Assembly: GCA_037576215.1 (NCBI GenBank)
Contig: JBANDB010000012.1
Location: 2,046,001 to 2,110,000 of the forward strand
Direction: 5' to 3'
DNA length: 64,000 nucleotides
DNA from: Armillaria gallica
Taxonomy: Eukaryota > Basidiomycota > Agaricomycetes > Agaricales > Physalacriaceae
Shown: positions 46,556 through 59,697 of the stretch, piece after piece
Layout: every line of letters begins with the position of its first letter
Numbering within the stretch: the stretch's first letter is position 1
Made by a program: the position numbers and the translations under genes
Notes under the pieces: model-generated
What the model was told of the DNA's origin: nothing
What the model saw: the letters and a program-made list of their open reading frames with translations, nothing else
The model's database searches: none

Positions 46556-48995
46556 TTACTTGGTCACCTTCTTCGGCGGCCCATCCGGGTAGAGCTGGAC
46601 GGACATCATGAGAACCCACGCGAAAAAAAAAATCTACTATTCACCTTTCCAGGGTTGAGAAGATTTTGAGGATCAACGGCGTTCTTGATCGTCTTCATTA
46701 ATTCCACTGTACCCTCGCCAAGCTCTTCGATGAGATATTCCTTTTTACCGACTCCGACACCGTGCTCCCCAGTACCTGTAACCCCCAGGATCAGTTGACA
46801 AGTAACATCGAGCACGGAAAGACTACTCGCATGTTCCGTCCAGAGCAATAGCCCTATGCACAATGCGGTGGACAGCATCGCTCACTTTCCCCAGATCATC
46901 GTCATTCTTGAACAGCAGCAGCGCATGGAAGTTGCCATCACCAACATGGCCCACGATAGTGCTCAATATCCCAGCCTCCTCGAGGTCTTTCTTCGACTCT
47001 GCCACTAGCTGAGGAAGGCGTGAGACGGGAACGCTAGAAAATGAACGTCACACAAGATATTCTCCGACGTGGCTGGACTGTCCACTCTCACCAAACATCC
47101 GTAGTCCAACACTTTGCACCGGGGCCCGCATAAGCTATCGACGATGTCAGAGCGTGTTTCCTGTTCCTCCATAAATCGTCAGCTTCCTCGTCGGTCTTTG
47201 CGAACACAAATTGGGAGCTCGAGTGTTTTTTGGTGATTGTCTGGGCTTCTTTTGCCGCCAACTTGATGGACTCGGGTGATCCTTGTATCTTGAAAAACAG
47301 GGTGTCGCTAACTGGGTACGTGTGTTCGATGACTCCGCTCTTGTTTATAGCATCCATCACTATGACGACATTAATAGCGTGTCTCGAAACCAAACATCTC
47401 GCCTACTATTGTTGTCCAGAAGTTCGACGCATTCTATTCATGGTGACGAATTAGTTACACGAGCTACAGGCAATGACATAAGACTCACGGAAGTTGGCGC
47501 CGTAAGGTGAATTAAGTATTTCCTGCACGGCATCTACAGCTTTTTCTATTGAAGGGAACTGTGCCATGGCCACTTTGGTTGGGAGCCGTGGAGCCAATCG
47601 GAGTGTGGCTTCCGTAACTATACCCAATGTGCCCTCAGCGCCGATGAACAACTTGGTGGTATCGAATCCAGCGGCGGACTTGCGCGACCGTCGCCTCGTC
47701 TTGATCACTTCGCCATTGGGGAGAACAACTGTCAAGTTCAAGAACCATTCAGCCTTTGCCGTACCGTACCTAACCGCGTTGGCTGCAGAATGTGTGGTTA
47801 ACGCGTAATCGTATCCTCCGCTTGGGAGCTAGGACGTACTTCCACTGCAGCCAGTTCCAACCATACCGCCAATTGTCGCGCCGGGTCCTGGGTCAAGCTG
47901 TGAAACGCGTCAGGTTACCACGGGGCAGAACGTATGAATGACTGACAGGAAAGAAAAGTGGGATCCCGTCTTCTTTGAGAGTTCGGTTGATATCTTCCCA
48001 TCTGGCGCCCGCTTGACAAACGAGATCGGAATCCGCCTCTAAAACCAACGTCAGTATAGAAAGGGGAAGTTTGAAGAATGGGCCGTTCGCCGTCACCATG
48101 TACAGTAGCATTTGTACATTGACGGTTCATGAGCAACAATGAATTTCCTTATTCATCACAGAAGACTGCTTGTATGCACAAACAGGTCACTGCGGTATGA
48201 TGTTCCGAGGAAGCATGTCGTGTCCATTATATAGGCGTTGTCCCAACAAAAACACTCACCATTTATCTGAATAATTTGATCCATCCCTGACACATCAACG
48301 CAGATACTCCCAGTAGGCACCTGTCGATATTATTTAGCACACGAATGCACTGCTAAGATGGAGAAACGCACCCCGGAGAAATGCCCTTCAAGACTCGTAG
48401 CACCAGACGAAACGACAATAGGGACCCGGTATTCTCGAGCAATGTTGACAATTTTCACCACATCTTCTGTGCTGCTAGGCCGAACCTATGATCCCTCATC
48501 GGACGACTGGCAGCGTAGTAAGGGAGAGGCACACACCACAACTGAGTGCGGGGATGCAGGGTGGTACGAGTTGTCCGATGAGCCGTAAGACTTGAGGACC
48601 TCTGGGTCGGTGGACACAGTGTCCTCTCCAGGTAATGCCAGCTTGAGCTTCTCTATAGCAATTCTTATTTCGCGCTCAGAACCGTACTGTTGGTCGACAT
48701 TGGACTAGGGCGCACATTAGCCGATATTCTCCTCAGGTATGCAGAAACCGTGACATACGAAGAGTATCGAGTCCACGTACTGCGTCGCGAGGAGTAGTCC
48801 GATGGCATACGTGATTCCCTGCAGGAAACTTCGTGCTTTCCAAGAATACGCGAAATGGGGCGACCAAGGTGAGTATCGGGAAAAAGTGCTGGGCTCTTTG
48901 GTGACCACCTTGGGAATCGGTCTCTTCGCAGCGTAGAGACGGCGCTGGATGACTGGGAAGCGCCATGGCTGTCTCCCCAATCCGAGGCGGAACAT
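46556..48995 (-). CDS. dld1: D-lactate dehydrogenase (cytochrome), mitochondrial
   Basis: A minus-strand gene with many short introns, from ATG 48995 to TAA at 46556. The first 30 residues are basic and rich in Arg (MFRLGLGRQPWRFPVIQRRL), a mitochondrial presequence, and a hydrophobic stretch ITYAIGLLLATQ follows. The FAD-binding half shows RVPIVVSSGATSLEGHF, then CQAGARWEDIN, GATIGGMVGTGCSGTNAVRY and SAAGFDTTKLFIGAEGTLGI. The C-terminal half has GHVGDGNFHALLLF and TGEHGVGVGKKEYL, and ends PKKVTK. This is the vanillyl-alcohol-oxidase-type flavoprotein that oxidises D-lactate to pyruvate and passes electrons to cytochrome c at the inner membrane. The frame looks intact across the junctions I checked. 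Confidence 0.93.
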
Positions 48996-49269
48996 AGTGG
49001 TTGCGAGATAAGAGGCAGCCGATTCCTCAGCTGACGCTTCACCACAAAGTTATTCCGGGGCTATTGATCGCATCTTGCGTGCTATTCGTAGATGTTGGCG
49101 TAATAAATCGGTGTCAGATATCTTCAGAGGCAGTATTCGAAGAGGCCGCCGTCGGTTCAGCGTGCTTCATAGTTCGCTATGGGCATTGCGGAAGCCAGCT
49201 CCGTATGTAATTTGTTTGTATTCTGCAGACAATTCGTTTCATTGTAATACTAAAGCTTGGAACTGTAAT

Positions 49270-52200
49270 CTAATCTATGGGTTTGAATGCTTGCATATGT
49301 TCCATCATCTCCCTTACTTCCGTCTCAGCAAACACCGCAGCTTCCCTCGCAACCGCAAGTTTCTTCTCCAGCTCATCCGCTGTCATCGCTCTAGCAGCCC
49401 CATTCTCTTCAACCAAGCCCATCTTGTCAAACCTGCGCAAGGTATTTCCAACTCGCGGCATGAACCCATGCCTGTCCCAACCACTGTCATTGAAAGCAAG
49501 GACCGCGCGAACAGCAGCGGTATTGATATCCCGATGAAGTTCTTCGAGCTTGGAAAGTTGCACCTCCATCCAACGTGCACGTCGCTCGAGGGCCAGTGTC
49601 AACGCAGCAACTTCGTCATCCTTCCCTTGGCTCTCTTCGCCTCCTTCATCGAGAAAATCATCTCCCTTCAACATATCCCTCAGCACACCATCAAAGGAGG
49701 AACTATCGTCCCAGGTTGTGCGAGGCAGCAAACGCAGCAGATCGGAGATGGTTTGTGTAAGCGTCTCCAACAGCTGCTGAAAGGAAGAGACAGCGTTATC
49801 GATAGATCCTGAAGGGACACTGTTGGCAAAAGTGCCGCCACCAACCGACAGAGCAGACAGAGCATGCACAAGTGGTCCGTACTCGAGCGGCATCTTCGCA
49901 GCAGGGTTGATCTTATGAAGATTGAAGAAAGGATGGTTGGGAAGGTCCATAGCTGGGTTCGTCATATGGATATCCTCCAGCAAATCTTCCACGGGTGTGG
50001 GCCCCTTACGATCCACAGACTGAGAGCGAGAATTGTTGGAACTCGAAGTCGCAGTATTTCCTTTGCTCGATGGAAGAAGTGGTACATCGGATGCAGAGAA
50101 TATAGTCGAAGTTTCCTCGGTGACTTGATCCTCTTCCTTTACAGGTACCTTAGCGGATTTCACGATGGGTTTGTTCTTCTTCGGTTTCTTGGAGAGCAGA
50201 GGGACCTGGGTCGTTTCAGAGGGAGTCGGAGCAGATGCCTGACGAGTGACAGATTTTTCCAGGGCCGTGATTTTAGCTCGTTCGCTCGCCGATTTAGCTT
50301 TCAAGGCGTTGGCCTCCTTGATGGCGTTGCGTAGCTCCCTATCCTTCTCTGCTTGGGCGGCCCTTGCTTTCTCAAGCTGGGCTTTTTCCTCCCTCTCTGC
50401 CTTCGCAAGACGCTCCTTCTCTCTCACAGCCTTCGCTTCTTCTTTTTTGATTTTTTCTTTCTCCAGACGCTCCTTCTCTTGCTGTGCCTTTATAGCCGCA
50501 GCCTTCTCCTTCTCGGCAGCCTTTTCCAGCGCAATACGCGCCTTTTCTGCTGCCTTCGCTGCTGCCTTCTCCTGCGCAACCTTCTGTCTTTCAGCCGCCC
50601 TTTCTGCTGCAGCAGCCCGTTTCGCTGCTTTGCGGTCTGCCTTCTCTTGGGCTTCGAGATCTTCAGGGGAGACTTCGTCTGTTGTCAGAACAGTAGGAGT
50701 GGTGTCTATACTCGGAGCAGCAGATGACAGCGCTGGAAAGTCTGAGGTTGACAAAATCGGAGGTTGTACGGTTGTGTCTATGGATACTGTGGAGATTGGA
50801 ACAGCAAGAAAATAAAGCAATACAGATTAGCGTCAAAGAAGACGGTAATACTAGAGCTCGAGGAGAGGGGGGAGAGTATCAAGCGTATAGTGATGATTTT
50901 TAGCGTGATCATAATTTTTTTCTTGGCCGCAAAGTCGATGTAGTCCAAACATAGCGAGACGGAAGGGGTGATAGGACGGTGCATCAAGGCCGATAGTAGA
51001 TTTTCCGCACTGAGAAAGCACGGGAACTCGGTACGCGGTCCTCCCTCTCCTCAGAGGAACATGGAAGAAACTCACCATTCATAGTTCCATTGTTCTCCAT
51101 CCCCAATATGCCCGGCAAGTTCGCACTGCCTTGAGGGTACGCGAGGCCAGGTGGTGACGCATAGTTTAGGTGACTGTGATCCGCTTGCTGATATCCAACG
51201 TCTTGACCCGACGCGAATCGAGCAGACATGATGGCTGGATCAGTGAACGGTTGATGTCCACTTGTTCCTGGTTGTTCTGGATAACAAGAGAAAAAACGAA
51301 AAGGGTAAAAATGCGAATGGATATAGAATAGCATAGGATACATTCATGCAAGGAGGGGGAAAAAACAAAAAAAGTCCCGTCAACACTCCCATCGAATTAT
51401 TCATACGAAGAGAAGCGTCCTACCAGCAGAGCCGCTACGCACGGCCAACCCGTTGGATACCCGATCCCGGCTTGATTGAATGAGATCTCTGAGATCCGCT
51501 TCACTGATGCCGGCATTGAACAAAGGGAAGCGGCCTTGCGCCTGTGGATACGGTTGGGCCTGAGTGTGTTGCAACATGGGGGAACCCATCGCCGAAGGTG
51601 GCTGTTGGTAAACATAATCTTGACGTGAATGCAGCGACCATTGAGAGATGGCAGGAGAATGGGGTTGTTGGTCAACAGAATTGTATAGCGAGTGCGTTTC
51701 GCCTATACTGTTACTGACACTGAGAGGCGAAGGAACGTGAAGAGGTGAGGATGCAGCCGTTGACCCTCGCCTACCCCGAGCGAATCCAAAGCGCGAAACT
51801 TTCCTAGTTTCATCATCGATGGAAGATTTAGTCGGAGAATGCATTTGAGATGAATCCTCGTTTTGCTCGGCAAAGGGTTGAAAGATCCAACATAGTTTGA
51901 CCCTCCAGTAGACTGCCGCTCGATCGATTGCGGTGACCGAACAGACATGGGGTCATATATAGACCGACTAGGATTATGGGGGTATGGCAAACCCGGTGGT
52001 GCCGTAAAAGCACCACTGGGAGCGCCCTGGCGTAGCGCTGGAAATGCATCGACATAGGTACCAACGAAAGGAGTTTGCGCCTCTGCCTCAAAGTCAGGTA
52101 GCTGTACTTCATTTGCATCGTCGCCCGCCAGCTTGGGATCTAGATTAAAACTAAACCCACCAAAGCCGCCATCCCCACCAGACAGATTCTGCAAGGTACG

Positions 52201-54039
52201 ATCAAAGTCGGGGAAAGGACTCAGCGCCGAGACGGATGGTGGAGGAGCTTCACGGCGGGCTTTGACATCATCAATTAATGCTCGAGCTGCATTTGACATC
52301 TGATATGAAGTCTGCATGGCGAGAAGGGGTGTTTGTGGAGACGCTGTCTCTGCACGAGGGGGGCGCGCAAGAGAAGGAAGACCTGGCGGTGCTGACAGAC
52401 CTGGGGGGACCGCAGGGAGACCTGGTGGAACAGAAGGCGGTAGCGAGTCGGATGATTTGGCAGGAGAGAGAGAGCCTGGCTCCGACTCAGCATTGCCAGA
52501 TGGAGTAGGAGACGGTGGCTGGACGGGGGTTGAAGACTTCTTCTGCGGAGACTTTGCCTCCCCAGGAGTTGAAGGACGTGGTGGAAGTGACGCAGGCGTG
52601 GAAGGACGAGACGATAGCTGCGACGCAGACTTCGCAGACCTTCTATCCTGTTGCACACGAGCATTTGATGGACGCGACTCAGTTGCAACAGGACGAGTTT
52701 GCCTATTACCACCCCGCCGACTCTGGCGTGAAACTGGTATAGTCGAAGGTGAAGAAAGGTTAGAGGAAATAGTCGTCGACGAGGCAGGTGCAGTCATTTT
52801 GTGTCCCCAAGCTGCGGCACGCGGAAGTCCTGCAGGGAATGTTCATAAGTAGAAGGTTCAAAGAAGTTTAATACGTACCTTCAGCTTCTTCCCCTTTCTT
52901 TCCCATAGCTGTTCTTGTTCGGCTTTCTGTTGCTTTGATCGTATGTTTCCTAGAATGCGGTGAGAATAGGAACACAAGAGGAAATGAAGCAGACAAACAG
53001 AGTCGTTAAGTCCTCCTTTGTAAAGCAGTCCTTTTCATCTCCCCATTCATGCAGATTCATACAACTATGATCGCTGCATGTAGCACCCCGCAAGAACGAC
53101 ATACAATATTTCGTAGTTCCGTAGCTGGCCCTCATCACTTCTCGACCCCCGCCAGGGGATGGTGTGCCATCAACAGCGGCGATGGCGCGTGCGACATCTT
53201 CTCGCCTGTGATATGTGATATATAGTCCGACAACGGGTGCGCCACTACCCGATGGTGTCCTCTTGACCAGAACGATCTTTGTTATTTTCCCATACTGGCC
53301 AAAATATTCGTTTGAACGTAGCGTCGGAATAAGCTGTGTGAAGGAAATGAGAACCGTGGCGTATGTAACAGGATGCACAGTACCTCTTCCTTGGCGAATC
53401 GAGGTCCTATTCCGACCACGTAAACGACATTGCGTTGAACGACACGCACATTGGCCAGATGGCGTCTACCCAAAGCATCGAGCTCCTTGCGTTCTCGTTC
53501 GCGTTGCTTCTTCTGCTGGGTGAGGCGCTTATGGCTAACAAATCAAGACACGATGAGTGCGCCAGATAAAAGAAGCGCTGGATGAATAGACGCACTCTTG
53601 AGGAGAAATAGGCTTGAACTCAACGCCCTCATCTGTGTAGACCCTTCGGCAAGCTGGACAACGCTTGTTCAGATTCTCTTTGATGTGATGCCAGCAGAAG
53701 CGACAGATCTAGTTTGAAGAGTCAGGAAAAAGAGATAGAAGAGCTGTATGCAGGATACTACCTGGTAGCCGCAGACGCAGGGCTTGAAATTGAGGTCCGA
53801 AATGTCCATTTCTTCCAAGCACAGCGGACACTCTGCATCTTCCTGTGTATTTGAGATAGACAGTGAATAATGAGAGGGCTCCAAGTCAAAAACGCTTAAA
53901 GACTGACTGCTTCTTCGTCGTTCCAGTACGCGTCCTGGACTCCAGCCAGTACGTGGGACTTTGATTGTGAAATAGAAAAGCCCTGGTGAACGACGGGCGC
54001 TGGAAGTGCATGGTGTGAATGAACTCTTGTAGCAGACAT
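49270..54039 (-). CDS. not4: CNOT4/Not4 E3 ubiquitin ligase, one apparent frameshift
   Basis: The gene runs from ATG 54039 to TAG at 49270. The C4C4 RING near residues 48-95 reads CPLCLEEMDISDLNFKPCVC then CRFCWHHIKENLNKRCPACR. Next come an RRM (NVVYVVGIGPRF, EYFGQYGKITKIVLVKRTPS) and a CCCH finger (CMSFLRGATCSDHSCMNLHE). A long Ser/Pro region with PPGL repeats follows, then a charged Ala/Lys/Glu coiled coil (about 50680-50270) and a compact C-terminus near EVREMMEHMQAF. This is the ubiquitin ligase subunit of the CCR4-NOT deadenylase, which links mRNA decay and translation quality control. The N-terminal 45 residues before the RING are an extension. Near 51875 the frame shifts inside SFNP/FAEQNEDSS; one C seems lost from a C run. 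Confidence 0.9.
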
Positions 54040-54858
54040 GGTTTACGAAGCACTAAGAGTAGAAACGTTGAGAAGAAACGCTCGAGGATGTGGTAAAAGG
54101 CGAAGCGGTGAAGCTGGAAACGCGATGGTGCACAGCGACAATGAGGCTCTGTATTATGTAAGCACTCTTGTTTGTTTGGTTGCCATTTGTCCTAGCTTGC
54201 CGACATGATGCCGTGCAATCCTTGATTCTGGAACGAGTGCCACGGACCACCCGACTCGACTTGCAAGTGGGCCAGATTGTTAGGCCTTATATCCCCAGTG
54301 CTCAGTACTGAATGAACTACACTTCCTGCCTGGCGTTTTCTCACCTGGCGTCAGTAGTCTTTTCATATCTGCTGTGGCTGTTCTGTTGCTGTTCTGGTGC
54401 TGTCGTCCGACTTCCGTACATTACATCAAGTTCCTAGCCACTGATATGGCACGCTCAGCTCGACAAACATGCACCATCCAGCCGGCCTCGACCTCCCGGG
54501 TCAGCTGCTCATGCCTGAATCGTCCTCGTGTACACTCGGGCTTACCTCGTATACTACTCCTCGAAGATCCTACCGACATCGAGCTCTGGCCGCGATGCCA
54601 ATCATGTTCTATCTGTTCTCTGAATTTCCAAATCCACCCCGAGGGATTAAGATTAGGAGAAAGTCACTGAGAAGGGTGCCTCGGACAGCTTCGACGGAAC
54701 AGACGCCACTTTGGCCAAGTACCTCTTTTCTTCCTTAAATCTATCGAATGTAAATAACCTCAGAATGGATCATTATGTATGGCTAATTGAATTATACAAG
54801 ACCTAAAATGGGCGCATTAGCACAACGAGCACGGATGAACTGGCACTCACGCATAATA
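54040..54858. other. Intergenic between CNOT4 promoter and UNG 3' end
   Basis: The right part of the CNOT4 promoter lies here. A frame at 54469-54738 (89 codons, plus strand) has no family likeness and is not accepted as a gene. Confidence 0.4.
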
Positions 54859-56228
54859 TCATTTATCGTTTAAAATATCCCACTTAATCTTAGCGCCGTC
54901 TCCGTACCTATCTGAAAGCCATTCATTGGCCTTGCGAAAGTGGCCGTTCCCAATAAATCCTCGATGCGCCGATAGCGGTGAAGGGTGCGCAGATCTGGGA
55001 CGTTCAGACTTTCGAACTCTCATGAGGTACTAGATGGATTTACCTCAGGACCAAGTGTTTTGTCTAAGAAAAAATAGGTAAGCACAGAAAAAATACAGAC
55101 TGAAAAAGGACAAACTTCATCGATACCTATCTTGTCGCATGTCTTTTGGGCAGGAAGCCCCCACGCCATGAAGACGACGCCTTTCCCATCGGCCCTGGAA
55201 GTGACGGCTCTGATGACCTCAGCGGTAAACGTCTCCCAGCCCTTACCGGCATGGGAATACGCTTTATGCGCACGGACCGTGAGAGAAGTATTAAGCCAGA
55301 GAACCCCCGAGCGAGCTATTGGACTAAGATCTCTAACGATTCAGAGTCAGCGTAAAGAATAGGCAGGGAGATTTTGTCAAAGTACCCGGTTTGAGGTATT
55401 ACGAAAGAAGGTATATCGTTTGCCAGCTGTTTATAAATATTCCGTAGCGACCCAGGAATCTTTGTTGGGGGCAAAACCGAAAACGATAACCCTGATGAAG
55501 GCGTTCACAAACGATCTGGTGATAGAAGTAGTGAAGGGCAAACCATGAGCTTGTCCGACGTTGTGGTACGGATCCTGAAGACAATCGTCAGCGACGTGTA
55601 GAGCATCAAAGATCGTATATCTTACTTGACCGAGGATAACCACCTTTACAGCTTCAAGAGGTGTAAGCCGCGACCAAGAATATACGTCTGCCACTATTGA
55701 AACATGAGTTTGAAAAGTCGTAGAGCATCTGGATGCTTACTTGATGGGTAAATGGTGTACAATTTATGCTCCTGAAGTAAGAATTGTTTCAACTATTTCA
55801 TGAAATAAGCATATACACAACACAAGACGTCGAATGAGCAGCACTCCCCTTCAAAAAGTAGTTCTTATTAAATTCGTTTTGTAGCGCATCGTACCATGAC
55901 TTGTGCATGGTATTTTGCTCGAGAGTAGACAAGATAGCTTCGAGAGTGGATGGCGGTAGTGCCGACAAATTGTCCGTTGTAGCACGTTCGACGTGGGGGA
56001 GATCATGAATTACTGAAGTCTTGGAAACACTGGGAAACATGAAGAAATAAGAGTTGGTTGAGACCAGTAAAGTGGATTGTAACCATGACTGCCAGGCCAG
56101 CGTGGTCAATGAAACAAGTCAGCTTACCGAGTAATGGTTGATCTAACGGATCTCCCAACGCGTGATACTGTCATTTTTTGAGAAGATTCCAGGTTGTCTG
56201 TAGCAGTTTTGCGTGTATGCTTAGGCAT
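54859..56228 (-). CDS. ung1: Uracil-DNA glycosylase
   Basis: Minus-strand exons run from ATG 56228 to TGA at 54859. The N-terminal 90 residues are basic then Ser/Thr-rich ([19 protein letters not shown]), as in mitochondrial/nuclear UNG leaders. The conserved enzyme starts at [16 protein letters not shown]. The water-activating loop [18 protein letters not shown] contains the catalytic Asp. GLSFSV replaces the common GLCFSV, then [32 protein letters not shown] and the DNA-intercalation loop [11 protein letters not shown] near the end. The chain closes [20 protein letters not shown]. The enzyme removes uracil from DNA and starts base excision repair. All family motifs are present and the frame is intact. 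Confidence 0.95.
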
Positions 56229-58193
56229 GATATTCTTGCCCAAAGGTTGAACAAACCAAGAAAGAGAGACGCGTTGTGTGGTCGTATTGACATCCGAATC
56301 GATTTGAACAGTGACGTCATGATCCAACGCTTTGTTCAAAACTTCGATGAATAACAGTAACGAGGACACGAATCTCTGTATCAGAAGATATGAAGACCGG
56401 AACAACACTTCTGGACTCCCCTGCTCGACACAGAACGAACTGCGCAGCATACACCCAAATCTAGCGTCCTGTACGAGCAAAACGAGGATCCTCAGGCTAC
56501 TCGATCACTATATGGAACCGTGAGCAGGTAATTTTGGGATAGGTCTTGCTAGGTCCTATCCTTATGGCCAGTTTCGAATCTTTGAGGGTCCTTTTGTCCA
56601 TGGCGATGCGGAAACTAGGGTAAGAACCGATGGTAGTACCCGCGGAGGCCGATGAGCCTCTGGCTAGCTGAAATGGCGGAACTGCAAATCAGACAAGAGC
56701 TACATAGCTCAATGACCCTGTGGACCTTTGTTAAGTGCCTCTGTGAAAGGCCTCGGAACATTGACGCGCATTCCACGCTCTTCACCGAGTCGTCCTTCTA
56801 ACAACAACGAGGGTGTGGATGAATACTTTGGCCAAGGCCGTGTTAACGAGAGGCGGCACGACACTTGCGCCACCGTAAGGTCGCACCGCAGACAGGCCCG
56901 GATGGAAAAACGTTATAGTATCGGAGAACTTTGGATCTGAGGGGCTTTAAGTCGCAAAAGCATTGTTTCGAGCGTGGGATGCAATCCTTCATACTAGGCA
57001 TTGCATGAAGAAAGCTTTTAGTAGATGTTTGTTTGATCGCATTGCTACAAGCTTTAGGTGAGCTCATTTCAGCTTTTGTAGTCTTACTTATAACGCCTCA
57101 TACAGCTTCATTGCGGCGTTAAATAGGTTATCAAGCTATGTTCCAAGTTCGTCGAGCTTGGCACCTCAAGCCATTTACTCAACGCCGATATCGAGCCATG
57201 GAACACTATCCGAAAGAATCACTCATTTCGTTTCAGGTCCAAGTATCTTCTCTTAGAGGAAATGGCATACAGTAAGCATTCAAGGGTCGACGAATCCGGG
57301 TCATTGACCGGAAGACACCAAGTTGCTTGTACTCGCGGAGGCCGATGGATAGACAGTGGGGCTTTGACCTGTACGTGCCTAGTAATCCAGCCAAAAATCC
57401 GTGGCTACTTGCGGTACCACCTCTCTCTCTCGCTTGCTGTTCCTGTACTAATGCCAAGACGTTCTTCTTTGCATTATAGTGGATACAACGATCAGCGCAG
57501 TCTGGTCATTCGTCATGGCTCAAGATGTGCCGTAACTTCTAAGTGGACTCCCTGGTTGTCCTCCGGAGGAGTTACAAGCATGTTGGATGACTTTGAGCGT
57601 AGAAATGTTTTCCGTGTTGTTTTGTCAATGTACTTCTAACTCGTAGGTCCTACTAACAGTGATATATGCAAGAAACATCAACTCGTCAGCTACTTAGCTT
57701 GGGACTAAATCGGGTCCGCCGCAGTTGATTCTCTTATTCACGAGCTTGAAAAAGACGAAAATATCTGCGCATTTGATACCCATCATCGACATCAACATCA
57801 GAACGATAACATACCGTCTTTCGTCCAATTTTTCAGGTGGGTCACTCAAACCGCTTCCATGTTTCGATTCTCGACTGCGCATGATAATAGAATTCCACCA
57901 ATGCATTAACCTGCGCCCAGAGGCATCATGACACGTATTCTTTCATCGCGTGAAGCTTCCGTAATGGCGGCTTGCCGAGGCGGATATCTTTGTTCCGTGG
58001 AGTACTGACTGTATTTTGTTCTTCTGGCCTAGTAGAGAACCACCATAGAACGGTAGAAGACCTGTGGCGGAGATGGCGGTGGGGGTGGTGAATATGACAG
58101 ACGGTATGTCGCCACCTCCATCACCCCCGTAGTACGCCAAGGGTTTAAAAACGAACAGTTTTAGCACAATGTTTCTTATCCATATTGTCCACT
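56229..58193. other. Long intergenic region, no gene resolved
   Basis: Nearly 2 kb between UNG and the first MIF gene. Frames at 56332-56523, 56728-56940, 57262-57639 and their antisense partners give proteins with no family likeness and no consistent splice chain. Direct GGAGGCCGATG motifs occur at about 56645 and 57338. Repeat debris or a fast-evolving gene is possible. Confidence 0.35.
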
Positions 58194-58817
58194 ATGCCTA
58201 CTCTCGAAATCAAGACCAACGCTCCTGTATGTATAACTGCCTCCGTGTCGCATGCTATTACAACTCACTCGTCCCGGTAGATCGCTGATGTGAATGCATT
58301 CGCATCTCAGTTTTCTCAGGTGCGGAGCTCTTTCAGCTTTCGGGAATACCTATATATGTGCTTTCTTTCCAGGAAGCTGCACGCATCTTGGAAAAACCCG
58401 AGGCGGTCTTTTCTATTCTGGTCACCCCGGTTCCCACAATGTTGTTTGCTGGAACTCCTGATCCTACGTTCAGCATGTCTGTGGTAAGGAACCTCCGGTT
58501 TCGTTGCCAAAATGCGTGACTAGAATCGAAATTCCCAGACGTGTCTTGATACGCTTTCGCCTGAGAAGAACATCGTTTATAGCAAGGAGCTTTTCGCGTT
58601 CGTGGAGAAATCTCTCGGCATACAGAACAACAGGGGATACATGTGAGCCGTCTGCTTCTCTCTTCGCCGCTGTTTTGATGGGGAATCACAGCACTTTCTT
58701 GGATCCCGGCCGACCCAACCTTGGGTATGTCCGCAGTCATTCTAAGAACTGACATAACATTCATCCTTTCACAGCCTACACAGTACCACCTTTGCGTCCA
58801 TGTTCGGCGACAGCTAG
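58194..58817 (+). CDS. MIF-type tautomerase, copy 1
   Basis: Six exons, 58194-58226, 58281-58319, 58373-58483, 58539-58642, 58692-58724 and 58775-58817, encode 120 residues. The chain starts MPTLEIKTNAPIADVNAFAS; Pro2 becomes the catalytic N-terminal proline after Met removal. Later blocks are EAARILEKPEAVFSILVTPV, FAGTPDPTFSMSV, LSPEKNIVYSKELFAFVEKS and GYITFLDPGRPNLG. These fit the macrophage migration inhibitory factor/dopachrome tautomerase superfamily, which forms trimers with the active site at subunit borders. The natural substrate in fungi is unknown. No signal peptide is present. A second copy lies convergently 239 bases away with the same exon plan. Confidence 0.93.
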
Positions 58818-59056
58818 ACAGTAGAAGTCAAAGTTTGTATAATACTGCCTTTGCTTCAGTAAATGTGAAATTTCCGTTTTGTGGCCCTGCGTTTCGAGGT
58901 ATCATTTTTATTTGCACGATGAATGTCGTAATCAAGATCAAAGTAGTCGCTGACCCTCAAAATCGTTCTTCTCGACTGACTCGTTCTGACAAATGACTTT
59001 GATTTGTACAATTACAGATTTATTTGACAAAACTTCAACTTCCGTTTCACAATGCT

Positions 59057-59697
59057 TTACTTTCCAAAGATCGTCGCAAAGGTAGTGCTCTGGTATCTGT
59101 GAAGAAGGATGAGATGGCAACTGTGTGACATTTCGTCAGACTTACCCCAGGTATGCCCTTCCGGGATCCAGGAACGTGCTATGTAAGAAATATTACGGTG
59201 AGTTTTGATTGATCAGATGATTAACTCGTAAGACTTACATGTATCCCCTGTCGTGCGGCAAGGAAAGGAACTTGCTCAAGAAAGCAGCAAGCTCATTGCT
59301 GTACCTTTCGTTCTTCTCTGGGCTAAGGTTGTCGAGACTGGTCTGTAAGAAGGTTGGAGTTAGATCTTACTAATGGCTGACAAAGCTGCTCATAACATAC
59401 CACAAGCAATGTGAAGGCAGGATCAGTCGTCCCAGCGAAGGTTATGATGGGAACAGGTGTAACACTGACGGTGATGTACGCCTCGGGCTTTCCAAGGATG
59501 CGGGCGGATTCCTGTCGGGTAATGTATCAGTATCGCGACTAGAGATTTCTGAACGGTGCTACGACACTGACCTTGGAGAATTCAAGCGCGAAGGCCTTGG
59601 GATCAGAGATCTGAGGGACGATCGTGAATCAGGAAAGGTCAGAGAGCCCGCAAATCCTTCTTACGACAGCATTCGTTTTCAGTTCGAGTGAAGGCAT
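59057..59697 (-). CDS. MIF-type tautomerase, copy 2
   Basis: Six minus-strand exons, 59697-59665, 59610-59572, 59511-59401, 59342-59239, 59178-59146 and 59096-59057, encode 119 residues. It opens MPSLELKTNAVISDPKAFAL and continues EFSKESARILGKPEAYITVS, VTPVPIITFAGTTDPAF, LSPEKNERYSNELAAFLSKF and GYITFLDPGRAYLGYQ, ending TTFATIFGK. Pro2 is conserved. The first five exons have the same lengths as copy 1 (33, 39, 111, 104, 33 bases), so the two are paralogues from an inverted duplication. This copy keeps the standard MIF C-terminus better than copy 1, which ends FASMFGDS. Function as for copy 1; the substrate is unknown. Confidence 0.93.

Noticed and set aside
50246..50815. 189-codon plus-strand Ser/Ala/Phe-rich frame
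   Set aside because: It is the mirror of the Ala/Lys/Glu coiled coil of CNOT4; low-complexity codons keep the opposite strand open.
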